This document shows positions 1-7,029 of a stretch of DNA of 17,722 bases, one piece after another (the first letter of the stretch is position 1; every line of letters begins with the position of its first letter). A program made the translations under genes and the position numbers. This stretch comes from Spirochaetales bacterium. GTDB lineage: Bacteria; Spirochaetota; Spirochaetia; DSM-27196; SLAA01. The notes under the pieces are model-generated. The model saw only the letters and a program-made list of their open reading frames with translations. It had not been told where the DNA came from and did no database searches. The stretch covers positions 1 to 17,722 of the forward strand of contig SLBH01000180.1 in assembly GCA_007126415.1 (NCBI GenBank), given 5' to 3'.

Positions 1-7
1 CCGGCGC

Positions 8-715
8 TCAGCCTTCCTGAATTGCGCCGATCGCGGACTCGATCACGCGCGCGACCGATTCGTAGTTTTCGCGCGGAATCAAGAACCCGAGTTCAAACGC
101 CTCTCCGGCCGCCGCCGGACCCGAGAAGAACAGCTGAAACACCACGGTGGTTCCGGCCTGAAACATGACCTGACGAACGATAAACCCGTCTTTCGAGAAC
201 TCGGTGAACTCGGGATCGTAGCCGGCGGCGTCATGGCGCTCGTACGCCGCCGACGCCCTGTCCTCGGCCTCGCCGTCGAGCGCAGTCATCACGTACAGAC
301 TTCCGCTCACCGGATCGAGGTGCAGGCGCAGCGGCTCCTCCGCGCCGTCACCGCGCAGCAAAGGATATACCCGTGAGCCGAAAACCTCGCGCCGACGATC
401 ATCGAGCTCCACCCAGCCCTCCGGCACGCGATACACAACCCCGAGCTCCTCAACGGCATCAGCATCCTGAAGCAGATCGTCGTTGACCTCGAAGGTCAGC
501 TCCTCGTACTGCTCCTCGAGCCGAGCCTCGGGGTCGTCACGTGCCTCGCAAGCGGATATCAGCACAATCGTCGCTACAGCCGCGAGACCCAGAACTCGGC
601 GAGCGACATCGACCGAACGCCCGAACCGCCGGCAACGCGGTAGTCTCGAGGTGATTCGCCGGCCGAACATAGAAGAGGTAGAAACGGAAAAGGGCGAGAG
701 ATCGGACATATGCAT
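8..715 (-). CDS. Exported lipoprotein of unknown function
   Basis: A 235-residue protein with no family I recognise. A hydrophobic stretch (about residues 41-55) ends in the lipobox LISAC, so Cys56 would be lipidated and the protein anchored to a membrane facing the periplasm. The mature part is acidic and mixed alpha/beta, with a segment around residues 95-125 (VVYRVPEGW...) that resembles small periplasmic PsbP/DUF1795-like domains; that is only an impression. The start at 715 is supported by GGAG five bases upstream and lies two bases after the stop of the preceding gene, so the two are probably translationally coupled. The 55 residues before the lipobox Cys are much longer than usual and very Arg-rich. 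Met16 (codon 668-670) would shorten this but has no visible ribosome binding site. The reading frame is certain, the function is not. Confidence 0.75.
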   Translation of the reverse strand: MHMSDLSPFSVSTSSMFGRRITSRLPRCRRFGRSVDVARRVLGLAAVATIVLISACEARDDPEARLEEQYEELTFEVNDDLLQDADAVEELGVVYRVPEGWVELDDRRREVFGSRVYPLLRGDGAEEPLRLHLDPVSGSLYVMTALDGEAEDRASAAYERHDAAGYDPEFTEFSKDGFIVRQVMFQAGTTVVFQLFFSGPAAAGEAFELGFLIPRENYESVARVIESAIGAIQEG

Positions 716-717
716 CG

Positions 718-1005
718 TTACTCCGTGACCGTAACAGTCCGGGCGTGTATGCTGGTCCAGCCCAAGAAGACCGAGATCGCAATATCGAGGATATCTTGTT
801 CGGTCTTAATCTCGTAGTCTTCGGCATCCCGGGCCATTTCGGCCGAGTCGACATCGTTAATCGGAACGAGGCCCCAAAGAACGTACCACTGCCGATCCTC
901 GGACGAGCGGCCGCTTTGAGGTCCATCACCTACGGTGTGCACGTGAGTCGCGCACGCCCCAACAAAGAACACTATCGCAATCAATAACACAATGATCCGC
1001 TTCAT
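718..1005 (-). CDS. Small Bor-like lipoprotein
   Basis: A 95-residue protein that starts with a textbook lipoprotein signal (MKRIIVLLIAIVFFVGAC), giving a mature N-terminus at Cys18. The mature part, with THVHTVGD, then YVLWGLVPIND, then a DILDIAISVFLGWTSI segment and a beta-strand end ARTVTV, has the layout of the Bor/Iss family (Pfam Bor): a short beta strand, a WGL-type strand, a hydrophobic hairpin and a final strand. Bor of phage lambda is an outer-membrane lipoprotein linked to serum resistance; here the homology is judged by eye and the role is unknown. The ribosome binding site GGAGGG sits six bases before the ATG. A strong promoter lies just upstream. It is followed after two bases by the second lipoprotein gene, so they form one operon. 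Confidence 0.8.
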   Translation of the reverse strand: MKRIIVLLIAIVFFVGACATHVHTVGDGPQSGRSSEDRQWYVLWGLVPINDVDSAEMARDAEDYEIKTEQDILDIAISVFLGWTSIHARTVTVTE

Positions 1006-1051
1006 ACTCTACCCTCCGACATGTTAGCGTCCGCCTCTCGCCCTGGGCATG

Positions 1052-1080
1052 ATCATGAGTCATCGGCGGTTCCGTGTCAA
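1052..1080 (-). promoter_or_regulatory. Sigma70-type promoter of the two-lipoprotein operon
   Basis: On the minus strand, TTGACA (1075-1080, perfect -35) is followed by a 17-base spacer and CATGAT (1052-1057, four of six matches to TATAAT). The expected transcription start is about 1045, giving a leader of about 40 bases before the ATG at 1005. The position, orientation and spacing all suit the lipoprotein gene. Confidence 0.65.
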
Positions 1081-1086
1081 CGAGTA

Positions 1087-1106
1087 TCGAAGCTTGTCGA
1101 AGCTTT
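1087..1106. repeat. Two tandem copies of a 10-bp unit
   Basis: TCGAAGCTTG (1087-1096) is followed directly by TCGAAGCTTT (1097-1106), nine of ten bases identical. It lies between the stop of the AlaX gene and the predicted promoter of the lipoprotein operon. It is short and may be chance, but it fits the pattern of short tandem duplications in other gaps of this window. Confidence 0.5.
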
Positions 1107-1135
1107 GCAGATATTTAATACCTGGTCTTGCCGCC

Positions 1136-2428
1136 CTACCGATCGCCGCGAAGCGCGGTTCGAAACTCCTCGAACAGCTTCGACACGCCGTTTCCGACGT
1201 CGCGATCTCGAGCAGCACCTCGGTCGCCGGCCGGATCGCCTTCGGTTCCTGCACCTTGCCAGACCGGTCGGCGCCCCCCGCCTTTGCCGTAAATCGGAGC
1301 CAGAAGCCGGCTTCGGTGCTGATCGAACTCAAAGGCGCAATCGTCCGAGACGCCGATCCACCAGCGAAGCTCTTCCCCCGCCTGGTTCACGACGCACACC
1401 GCAGTCCCTGGCTCATCGATCAACCGGTCGACAACGGCACGCATGAACTTCGCGCTTTCGTCACGAAACAGGTCGGTGATGACGAGCGGCTCTCCAGCCC
1501 GGCGCGGCTCGGCACCGTTCTCGGCCTCCCGGCGCAGCCGTGCGGCGAGCTCGCCTGCCAGCCGGCGCTCGGTCTCCCCAAGGCGCCGCTGCAGCTCTCC
1601 TGCATCATCGAGGTGTTTCTGCGCTTTCTCGACGAGGTCGTGCTGCTGTGCCGAAAACAGCGCCGCAACTTGATTGACCACGGAGGTCTTCTCAGCGTAG
1701 TCGGTGAGCGCGCGATTACCGATCTTCCAGACCGTGCGAACGCGCCCGCGGATGCGCTCGACTCCCACGCAGTTTACAAGCTGCAGCAAACCGGTGCGCT
1801 CGGCGTGCAGGCCTCCGCAGGCGGCGCAGTCGAACTCGCCGATCCGGATAACGCGCACCACGCCTTCTACCTTCGCCTCACGCCGTAACGGAAACGCATC
1901 AAGCTCGTCGTCCGAAACCTCAACCGCGGTCACGGGAAGGTCTTCGCGAATCACCTCGTTCGCGCGCTCCTGCACCTCCGCTAACTCATGAGGTTCTATC
2001 GCTTCGGTCGCGAGCTCCACGGTGGTATAAGACTCACCCTGATGTACCGAGACGGTAGCGAACTCCAGTAATCGATGAAACGCCGCCGATATCACGTGCT
2101 GCCCGGTATGTTGTTGCATATACTCAAAGCGGTGCCGGCCGTCTATCTCTCCGATCACGGTTTCTCCCGGGGAAAACGTTCTCGCGCCGTCGTCCGACAG
2201 GTGGTGATAGACTACGCCGTCGCGTTTCTGAACATCGCGCACCGTAACGCCGTTCAGCGTGCCGCGATCGGCCGGCTGCCCACCCCCCTCAGGATAAAAC
2301 GCGGTGCGGTTGAGCGCGATCACCGAGCCGTGCTCGTCACGATCGACCTCAACTATGGTAGCCTCGAACTCCAGGCGCTCGGGATCGATGTAGTACAGCT
2401 TCTCGGTTTTGGTTGCCTCTAAGCTCAT
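1136..2428 (-). CDS. Alanyl-tRNA editing protein, AlaX type with DHHA1 domain
   Basis: This is a stand-alone relative of the editing half of alanyl-tRNA synthetase, which hydrolyses wrongly charged Ser- or Gly-tRNA(Ala) in the cytoplasm. I chose the ATG at 2428 because AAGGAG lies just upstream; a longer frame begins at 2458 without such a site. From that start (430 residues) the N-terminal part carries RTAFYPEGGGQPAD (41-54), typical of the AlaRS second-additional (SAD) region. The zinc and catalytic motifs are intact: H107-x3-H111 (QQHTGQH) and C204-x3-H208 (CAACGGLH). Residues about 235-300 look like a coiled coil, and the C-terminal part ends with a GKGGGRRP loop typical of DHHA1 tRNA-binding domains. 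The length and domain order match the long AlaX-L class. No synthetase catalytic domain is present. Confidence 0.9.
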   Translation of the reverse strand: MSLEATKTEKLYYIDPERLEFEATIVEVDRDEHGSVIALNRTAFYPEGGGQPADRGTLNGVTVRDVQKRDGVVYHHLSDDGARTFSPGETVIGEIDGRHRFEYMQQHTGQHVISAAFHRLLEFATVSVHQGESYTTVELATEAIEPHELAEVQERANEVIREDLPVTAVEVSDDELDAFPLRREAKVEGVVRVIRIGEFDCAACGGLHAERTGLLQLVNCVGVERIRGRVRTVWKIGNRALTDYAEKTSVVNQVAALFSAQQHDLVEKAQKHLDDAGELQRRLGETERRLAGELAARLRREAENGAEPRRAGEPLVITDLFRDESAKFMRAVVDRLIDEPGTAVCVVNQAGEELRWWIGVSDDCAFEFDQHRSRLLAPIYGKGGGRRPVWQGAGTEGDPAGDRGAARDRDVGNGVSKLFEEFRTALRGDR

Positions 2429-2510
2429 CAGCCTCTCCTTGGTAGGGTTCGTCACCATCGCGCGTCAACAACGCTCTTACCGTAACCTCGGCTCCCGGTT
2501 GCTGCAAGTC

Positions 2511-2538
2511 CCGCCCGCCGATCACCGCCCGCCGATCG
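2511..2538. repeat. Two tandem copies of a 14-bp unit
   Basis: CCGCCCGCCGATCA (2511-2524) is followed directly by CCGCCCGCCGATCG (2525-2538), differing only in the last base. It lies in the gap between the divergent AlaX and M48 protease genes, upstream of the predicted protease promoter. The unit length is not a multiple of three, which fits a non-coding location. Confidence 0.7.
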
Positions 2539-2572
2539 CCGGGCGCCGGAATCGGCACGGGCGCGGAATTGC

Positions 2573-2601
2573 TTGACAGCACGCCGGCGCCGCCATAGCA
2601 T
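2573..2601 (+). promoter_or_regulatory. Sigma70-type promoter of the M48 protease / FemAB operon
   Basis: A perfect TTGACA (-35, 2573-2578), a 17-base spacer and TAGCAT (-10, 2596-2601, four of six). Transcription would start near 2608, leaving a very short leader that contains the ribosome binding site AGGGAG (2609-2614) eight bases before the GTG start at 2623. Confidence 0.7.
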
Positions 2602-2622
2602 ACGTTTCAGGGAGACAACGCG

Positions 2623-3438
2623 GTGAAGACAAGACTCCGGTTTGAGGCGCTCACGGCTGTTGTGCTCGTGGCGTCGGTCGTGATTGTTGCGTGCACCACG
2701 GTTCCGGTTACCGGGCGACGGCAGCTCAATCTCATTCCGCGCAGCGAGCTGCTGGCGATGAGTTACTCGCAGTACGATCAGTTTCTGGGCGAGCACCCGG
2801 TCATAACCGGCACGCCGGAAGCTGCGATGGTTGAGCGGGTCGGCAACCGCATCGCCGGCGCGGTCGAGGACTACCTGCGAGACCAAGGCAAGGCCGACCA
2901 CTTACGCGGCTACGACTGGGAGTTTCGCCTGGTTGAGGACGACGCGGTAAACGCATGGTGCATGCCCGGCGGCAAGGTCGTGTTCTATACGGGCATTCTA
3001 CCGGTGACACGCGACGAGGCCGGGCTTGCGGTCGTGATGGGGCATGAAATCGCGCACGCGGTGGCCGAACACGGCAACGAGCGCATGAGCCAAACGTTGC
3101 TCGCGGAACTCGGAGGTGTCGGACTCTCGGTTGCGATGCGCGAGCGGCCGGAACGCACGCGAAATATGTGGCTGGCCGCCTACGGTGCCGGCGCCCAGGT
3201 GGGCGTGCTGTTGCCGTTTAGCCGCCGACAAGAGAGCGAGGCCGACGAGCTAGGCCTCATCTTCATGGCGAAGGCCGGGTACGACCCTCGCGAGGCGCCG
3301 GGTTTTTGGGGGCGGATGACCGCAGAACGCGGCCGCCCCGGACCTCCCGAGTTTTTGAGCACACACCCGGCGGACGATACGCGGATGCGCAATCTTCGCG
3401 AGTTGATGCCGACCGCACTTGAGTACTACGATCCCTAA
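2623..3438 (+). CDS. M48-family metalloprotease lipoprotein
   Basis: A 271-residue zinc protease of the M48 (Oma1/LoiP/BepA-like) group, which degrades or refolds damaged envelope proteins. It begins with GTG after AGGGAG. A signal peptide ends in the lipobox VIVAC, so Cys24 is lipidated and the enzyme is tethered in the periplasm. The zinc site is complete: HEIAH at 141-145 supplies two His, and E204 in the RRQESEAD segment is the likely third ligand. The conserved VNAWCMPGG...FYTGIL block (109-125) and the C-terminal STHPADDTRMRNL segment (246-258) also match the family. No TPR tail follows, so it resembles LoiP more than BepA. The FemAB gene begins six bases after the stop, so the two are almost certainly co-transcribed. 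Confidence 0.93.
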   Translation: MKTRLRFEALTAVVLVASVVIVACTTVPVTGRRQLNLIPRSELLAMSYSQYDQFLGEHPVITGTPEAAMVERVGNRIAGAVEDYLRDQGKADHLRGYDWEFRLVEDDAVNAWCMPGGKVVFYTGILPVTRDEAGLAVVMGHEIAHAVAEHGNERMSQTLLAELGGVGLSVAMRERPERTRNMWLAAYGAGAQVGVLLPFSRRQESEADELGLIFMAKAGYDPREAPGFWGRMTAERGRPGPPEFLSTHPADDTRMRNLRELMPTALEYYDP

Positions 3439-3444
3439 GAGCTC

Positions 3445-4542
3445 ATGCAGATAACCGCACACCCGCTCACCGAAGCAGAGGCGCGCTCGGAGCGCTTCGG
3501 CAACAATAACCTCATGCAGAGCGCCCCGTGGGGCGAGTTCAAGCGCCGTCGCGGTCATATCCGCCGGCGCTTCGTGCTCGAGACACCGCGCGGCCAAATC
3601 GCGCTGCTTGGGCTCACACGTTCGGTCGGACAGGACAGCGAGAGCCTGCATATTCCGTTCGGACCGGAGCTCGAGCTCACCGATGAGGAGCGGGGCCCCA
3701 CCCTCGAGGCAACCGCGCGAGCGATCAGCGGGTACCTGCCCGAGTCGTGCGTCTTTTTGCGCTTTGACCTACCATGGCCGAGCCCGTACACGCACGAGCC
3801 TGAGCTGTTTGGGCGGGACGGCAGTTGGCTCGGACCTCCCCAGGATCGCATCCGCGAGCTGCGCATGAACATCAACACCGGCCGGCGCAACCTTCGTAAG
3901 GCACCGACCGATATCAACCCACCCGATACGGTGATACTCGATTTGACGCTCGGCGAGGAGGAGATCCTCGCACGCATGCGAGCGAAGACGCGCTACAACA
4001 TTCGCCTCGCCGCTCGACGGGGAGTTGTGGTGACCGAGCTGGGGGTCAACCACCTCGCGGAGTGGCATAAGCTCTATAGAGAAACCACCGAGCGGCAAGG
4101 CATCGTGTGCGAGGACTACGACTACTTTCGCGAGCTGTTCGCGACCGTACGGAATCAGCAGCGCACGACGGTACATCTCTACGGCGCGTGGGAGGAACGC
4201 GAGCTCCTCGCGGGCGTCATCGTCGCGCATCACCGCAACACCGCGTACTACCTGTACGGGGCGGGCGGTGCTCGGAAACGAAACCTGATGCCGGCCTACG
4301 CCCTACAGTGGCACGCTATCCGGGCAGCCAAAGCGGCCGGCTGTATCCGCTACGACATGTTCGGCATCCCGCCGGGCCGAGATCCCGCCCACCCAATGTA
4401 CGGCCTCTACCGCTTCAAGGCGGGGTTCGGCGGCCAAGAGGTGCATTACTCCGGAACCTGGGATTACCCGCTCGATCTTGAGCGTTACCACGCGCTTGCC
4501 CAACACGAGACCGTCGGCGGCAAGTATCATACCGGCGAGTAA
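3445..4542 (+). CDS. FemAB-family aminoacyltransferase (peptidoglycan bridge formation)
   Basis: A 365-residue member of the FemABX/FmhB family. These soluble enzymes have two GNAT-like domains and transfer an amino acid from an aminoacyl-tRNA to the peptide stem of a peptidoglycan precursor on the cytoplasmic side. Family hallmarks are visible: LMQSAPWGEFKRRRG near the N-terminus (23-37), the central VILDLTLGEEEILARM then KTRYNIRLAARRGV (163-194), and the C-terminal YDMFGIPP...HPMYGLYRFKAGFGG block (about 303-330). The long helical arm of staphylococcal FemA appears to be absent, as in FemX. The ribosome binding site is weak (GAG, 3440-3442), suggesting coupling to the protease gene six bases upstream. 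The amino acid added cannot be read from the sequence. Confidence 0.9.
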   Translation: MQITAHPLTEAEARSERFGNNNLMQSAPWGEFKRRRGHIRRRFVLETPRGQIALLGLTRSVGQDSESLHIPFGPELELTDEERGPTLEATARAISGYLPESCVFLRFDLPWPSPYTHEPELFGRDGSWLGPPQDRIRELRMNINTGRRNLRKAPTDINPPDTVILDLTLGEEEILARMRAKTRYNIRLAARRGVVVTELGVNHLAEWHKLYRETTERQGIVCEDYDYFRELFATVRNQQRTTVHLYGAWEERELLAGVIVAHHRNTAYYLYGAGGARKRNLMPAYALQWHAIRAAKAAGCIRYDMFGIPPGRDPAHPMYGLYRFKAGFGGQEVHYSGTWDYPLDLERYHALAQHETVGGKYHTGE

Positions 4543-4568
4543 TACGGGCTCCGAAGGCTTATAACGCC

Positions 4569-4616
4569 CGAATCGCTCGCAGAGGTGATTCGCAGCGCGG
4601 TTTCAGGCGGAAACCG
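4569..4616. other. Inverted repeats between convergent FemAB and cinA genes
   Basis: Two small stem-loops occupy the 60-base gap and the end of cinA. CGAATC (4569-4574) pairs with GATTCG (4587-4592) over a 12-base loop. CGGTTTC (4598-4604) pairs with GAAACCG (4610-4616) over a 5-base loop and spans the cinA stop codon. Neither is followed by a run of T on either strand, so they are not classical terminators, though they may slow polymerase or protect mRNA ends. Confidence 0.35.
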
Positions 4617-5862
4617 TCCCAAGCAAGTGACGTCTGAGAAACTCTAACGCCGCTTGGGCAGCTCTCAGTTTAACCTGCTCTCGGCCACCCCAGAACTCGC
4701 GCCGAACACACTGAACCTCGGCGGCTGAGGCGATCGCGATATACGTAAGCCCCACCGGCTTGTCTTCGCTTCCGCCTCCCGGGCCGGCGATTCCGGTTAC
4801 CGAAAGCCCAACACCGGCATCGGTGCGCTCGCGCACACCCGTCGCCATCGCGCGCGCAACCGCCTCGCTGACCGCCCCATCCCTCTCGATCAGAGCCGGG
4901 TCTACGCCGAGACCGGCCGCTTTGAGCGAGTTGCTGTACGCGACAATGCCCCCGAGATAGTACGCCGAGCTGCCGGCGACGTTGGTAACGCGGTGGCCGA
5001 TCAGTCCGCCGGTACACGACTCGGCGGTTGCGAGGCTAAGCCCTTGCTGTCGCAAGAGTCGGCCGACCGCCTCCTCGAGCGTTACCTCGTCCTCGCCGTA
5101 GATCGCGGGCCCCAGACGCTCGTATATCTGCTGAGCGCAGCGTTCGTTGAGTTCCTCGGCCGCGGCGCGCGTCTCTGCTCGGGAGGTGATGCGCAGGTGG
5201 ACCTCGGCCGATTTCGCCAGCGGTGCAATCGTGGGATTACTCTGGCTCGACAGGATCGGCTCGAGTGCCTCAACCATCCGAGATTCACCGAGCCCAACTA
5301 CCCGGAGGACCCGAGACACGAGTACCGCCGTTCCGGACTTACCCTCGAGCGCTTGGCTCAGTCGCGGGAGCACATGATCGTGCATCAAAGCGCGCATCTC
5401 GTGCGGAGGGCCGGGCAACAGCACCACCGTGACTCCCCGGTGTGTCAGATAGATGCCGGGAGCGGTGCCGTGCTCGTTCTCGAGCAACTCGGCTCCTACC
5501 GGAACCAAGGCTTGACGGAAGTTATTCTCGGTTGGAACGCGTCCGCGGCGCTCGAAAAACTGCATGAGCCGTTGAGCCCAGCGTTCGTTCCGCACAAGCT
5601 CGAGCCCAAGCACCGACGCTACCGTCTCGCGCGTAAGGTCGTCCTCGGTTGGACCGAGCCCACCACACGCCACCACCAGTTCGGCACGGGCGACCGCGGT
5701 ATGAACGGCCTCCTCGAGCCGTTCAGGGTTGTCGCCGACCACGGTCTGGTAATACACGCCCACCCCTATCTCGGCAAGCATGCGCGCAATCTCAGCGGCA
5801 TTGGTGTTAACGGTATGTCCCATCAGCAGCTCGGTTCCCACCGCCAGTATCTCGGCCTTCAT
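4603..5862 (-). CDS. cinA: CinA family: nicotinamide-nucleotide amidase with MoeA-like N-domain
   Basis: A 419-residue full-length CinA. The N-terminal COG1058 domain (about 1-170) starts MKAEILAVGTELLMGHTVNT and contains ACGGLGPTEDDLTRE (65-79) and LLPGPPHEM (148-156). In characterised members this domain hydrolyses ADP-ribose. The C-terminal PncC-like amidase domain (about 255-415) has ESCTGG (281-286) with the catalytic Ser282, and GGIVAYSN..K with Y309 and K314, as in enzymes that convert NMN to nicotinate mononucleotide. The TGIAGPGGGSEDKPVG motif is also present. Together these recycle NAD breakdown products. The ribosome binding site GGGAGG lies just before the ATG. The gene is transcribed away from the aldo/keto reductase, with a plausible own promoter. 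Confidence 0.96.
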   Translation of the reverse strand: MKAEILAVGTELLMGHTVNTNAAEIARMLAEIGVGVYYQTVVGDNPERLEEAVHTAVARAELVVACGGLGPTEDDLTRETVASVLGLELVRNERWAQRLMQFFERRGRVPTENNFRQALVPVGAELLENEHGTAPGIYLTHRGVTVVLLPGPPHEMRALMHDHVLPRLSQALEGKSGTAVLVSRVLRVVGLGESRMVEALEPILSSQSNPTIAPLAKSAEVHLRITSRAETRAAAEELNERCAQQIYERLGPAIYGEDEVTLEEAVGRLLRQQGLSLATAESCTGGLIGHRVTNVAGSSAYYLGGIVAYSNSLKAAGLGVDPALIERDGAVSEAVARAMATGVRERTDAGVGLSVTGIAGPGGGSEDKPVGLTYIAIASAAEVQCVRREFWGGREQVKLRAAQAALEFLRRHLLGTVSA

Positions 5863-5903
5863 TCCGCCTCCCGTTCATTTGCAGATCTTGATTCGCAGAC
5901 CGC

Positions 5904-5933
5904 ATCCTACACCGCTTCCCGAACCTCACTCAA
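5904..5933 (-). promoter_or_regulatory. Candidate promoter of cinA
   Basis: On the minus strand, TTGAGT (5928-5933), an 18-base spacer and TAGGAT (5904-5909), each four of six against consensus. The predicted start of transcription is near 5897, about 35 bases before the cinA ATG. The -35 box lies eight bases from the 16-bp tandem repeats. Confidence 0.45.
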
Positions 5934-5940
5934 TTGGGCC

Positions 5941-5988
5941 GGGCGAGCCGGCGGTCGGGCGAGCCGGCGGTCGGGCGAGCCGGCGGCC
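5941..5988. repeat. Three tandem copies of a 16-bp GC-rich unit
   Basis: GGGCGAGCCGGCGGTC occurs at 5941-5956 and 5957-5972 exactly, and at 5973-5988 with the last T changed to C. Each unit contains the palindrome GCCGGC. The array sits in the 183-base gap between cinA and the aldo/keto reductase, between the two predicted divergent promoters. It could be a regulator-binding array or simply a product of replication slippage. Confidence 0.9.
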
Positions 5989-6008
5989 TGCGGCAGCCCG
6001 TGCCGGTT

Positions 6009-6037
6009 TTGACGGGAGCATCGTACCGTGATATTGT
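6009..6037 (+). promoter_or_regulatory. Candidate promoter of the aldo/keto reductase gene
   Basis: TTGACG (6009-6014, five of six), a 17-base spacer and TATTGT (6032-6037, four of six). Transcription would start at about 6043-6045, directly at the ATG at 6046. If used, this promoter makes the mRNA leaderless and rules out the upstream GTG at 6028 as start. Confidence 0.5.
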
Positions 6038-6045
6038 TTAAAATA

Positions 6046-7029
6046 ATGAACCACTCACACGCACAGTCGCGACGACGCTTCATAAAGCAACTGGGTAGCG
6101 GAGCGGCGGCGCTGGCGCTCGGGCGGATGCTTCCGTTTCTTCCGGGCGGTGCGCCGGCACACGGCGAAACCGATACCCTGGAACCCGGCCTTCCGAAACG
6201 CAAACTCGGGCGAACCGGGGCGGAGGTAGGGCTGTTCAGTCTTGGAGGCGAAGCCACGATCGAGATGGCCAACCAACGCGACAAAGCGGCCGAGATCATC
6301 AATCGCGCGCTGGATCTCGGCGTAAACTACATCGACACCTCGCCGCGCTACGGTAACGGAGCAAGCGAGCGCAACATCGGTGAGGTCATGCGCCGGCGCC
6401 GCGACGAGGTGTTCCTCGCAACCAAGACGCACGAGCGTAGCTACGACGGAACGATGCGGCTCATCGAGCAAAGCCTCGAGCGACTGCGGACCGACCACCT
6501 TGATCTCTACCAACTGCACAACATTCGCGTACACCAGGATCTCGACCGCGCGCTGGGCGAGGACGGCGCCGTCAAAGCCCTCGAGCGGCTCAAGTCCGAG
6601 GGTGTGATCGCGAATATCGGGATCACCGGCCATCGCGACCCCGAGGTGCTCCTGCGCGGTATCCGTGAGTACCGCTTCGACACCATCTTACTGTCGCTCA
6701 ACGCCGCCGATAGATTCTACAAGCCGTTTCAGGATGAGCTGCTCGAAACCGCCGAGGAGCAAGGGCTCGGCATTATCGCGATGAAGGTGGCTGCGGTAGG
6801 CCGGGTGTTTCGCGAAGACGGCATCACCTCTATGGAGCAAGCGCTCGGGTATGTACTCACGCTTCCGGTGAGCACCGCGATCGTCGGTATCTCGAGCATC
6901 CGTGAGCTCGAAGAGAACGTCGCGATTGCTCAGCGCTTTGACCCTTACCCAAGCGAGGAGATGCAGGCGATTGAGGAACTCGTGGCTCACTACGAGTCGG
7001 AAGCAAACTTCTTCAAGCACCACTGGTAG
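6046..7029 (+). CDS. Tat-exported aldo/keto reductase
   Basis: An NAD(P)H-dependent oxidoreductase of the AKR family with an N-terminal twin-arginine signal (SRRRFIKQLG followed by an Ala-rich stretch and APAHG), so it should be exported folded with its cofactor. Counting from ATG 6046 (327 residues), the catalytic tetrad is complete: D97 (YIDTS), Y102 (RYG), K127 (ATKTH) and H158 (YQLHN). The barrel continues to the end, with TAIVGISSIRELEENV matching the usual cofactor-binding segment. The frame also opens at GTG 6028, which has GGGAG nine bases upstream, while ATG 6046 has no such site; I prefer 6046 because it gives a normal Tat leader and fits the predicted promoter. The substrate is unknown. 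The 3' end overlaps the convergent TPR lipoprotein gene by 17 bases. Confidence 0.9.
   Translation: MNHSHAQSRRRFIKQLGSGAAALALGRMLPFLPGGAPAHGETDTLEPGLPKRKLGRTGAEVGLFSLGGEATIEMANQRDKAAEIINRALDLGVNYIDTSPRYGNGASERNIGEVMRRRRDEVFLATKTHERSYDGTMRLIEQSLERLRTDHLDLYQLHNIRVHQDLDRALGEDGAVKALERLKSEGVIANIGITGHRDPEVLLRGIREYRFDTILLSLNAADRFYKPFQDELLETAEEQGLGIIAMKVAAVGRVFREDGITSMEQALGYVLTLPVSTAIVGISSIRELEENVAIAQRFDPYPSEEMQAIEELVAHYESEANFFKHHW

Noticed and set aside
1049..1888. A 279-codon plus-strand frame opposite the AlaX gene
   Set aside because: The AlaX motifs fix the coding strand; this frame has no domain or ribosome binding site.
2429..2510. Promoter for the AlaX gene (TTGCAG or TTGACG boxes on the minus strand)
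   Set aside because: No acceptable -10 box is found at the right distance from either.
4993..6012. A 339-codon open frame on the plus strand, antisense to cinA and running into the 16-bp repeats
   Set aside because: cinA is unmistakable on the other strand. The tail of this frame is just translated tandem repeat, low in complexity.
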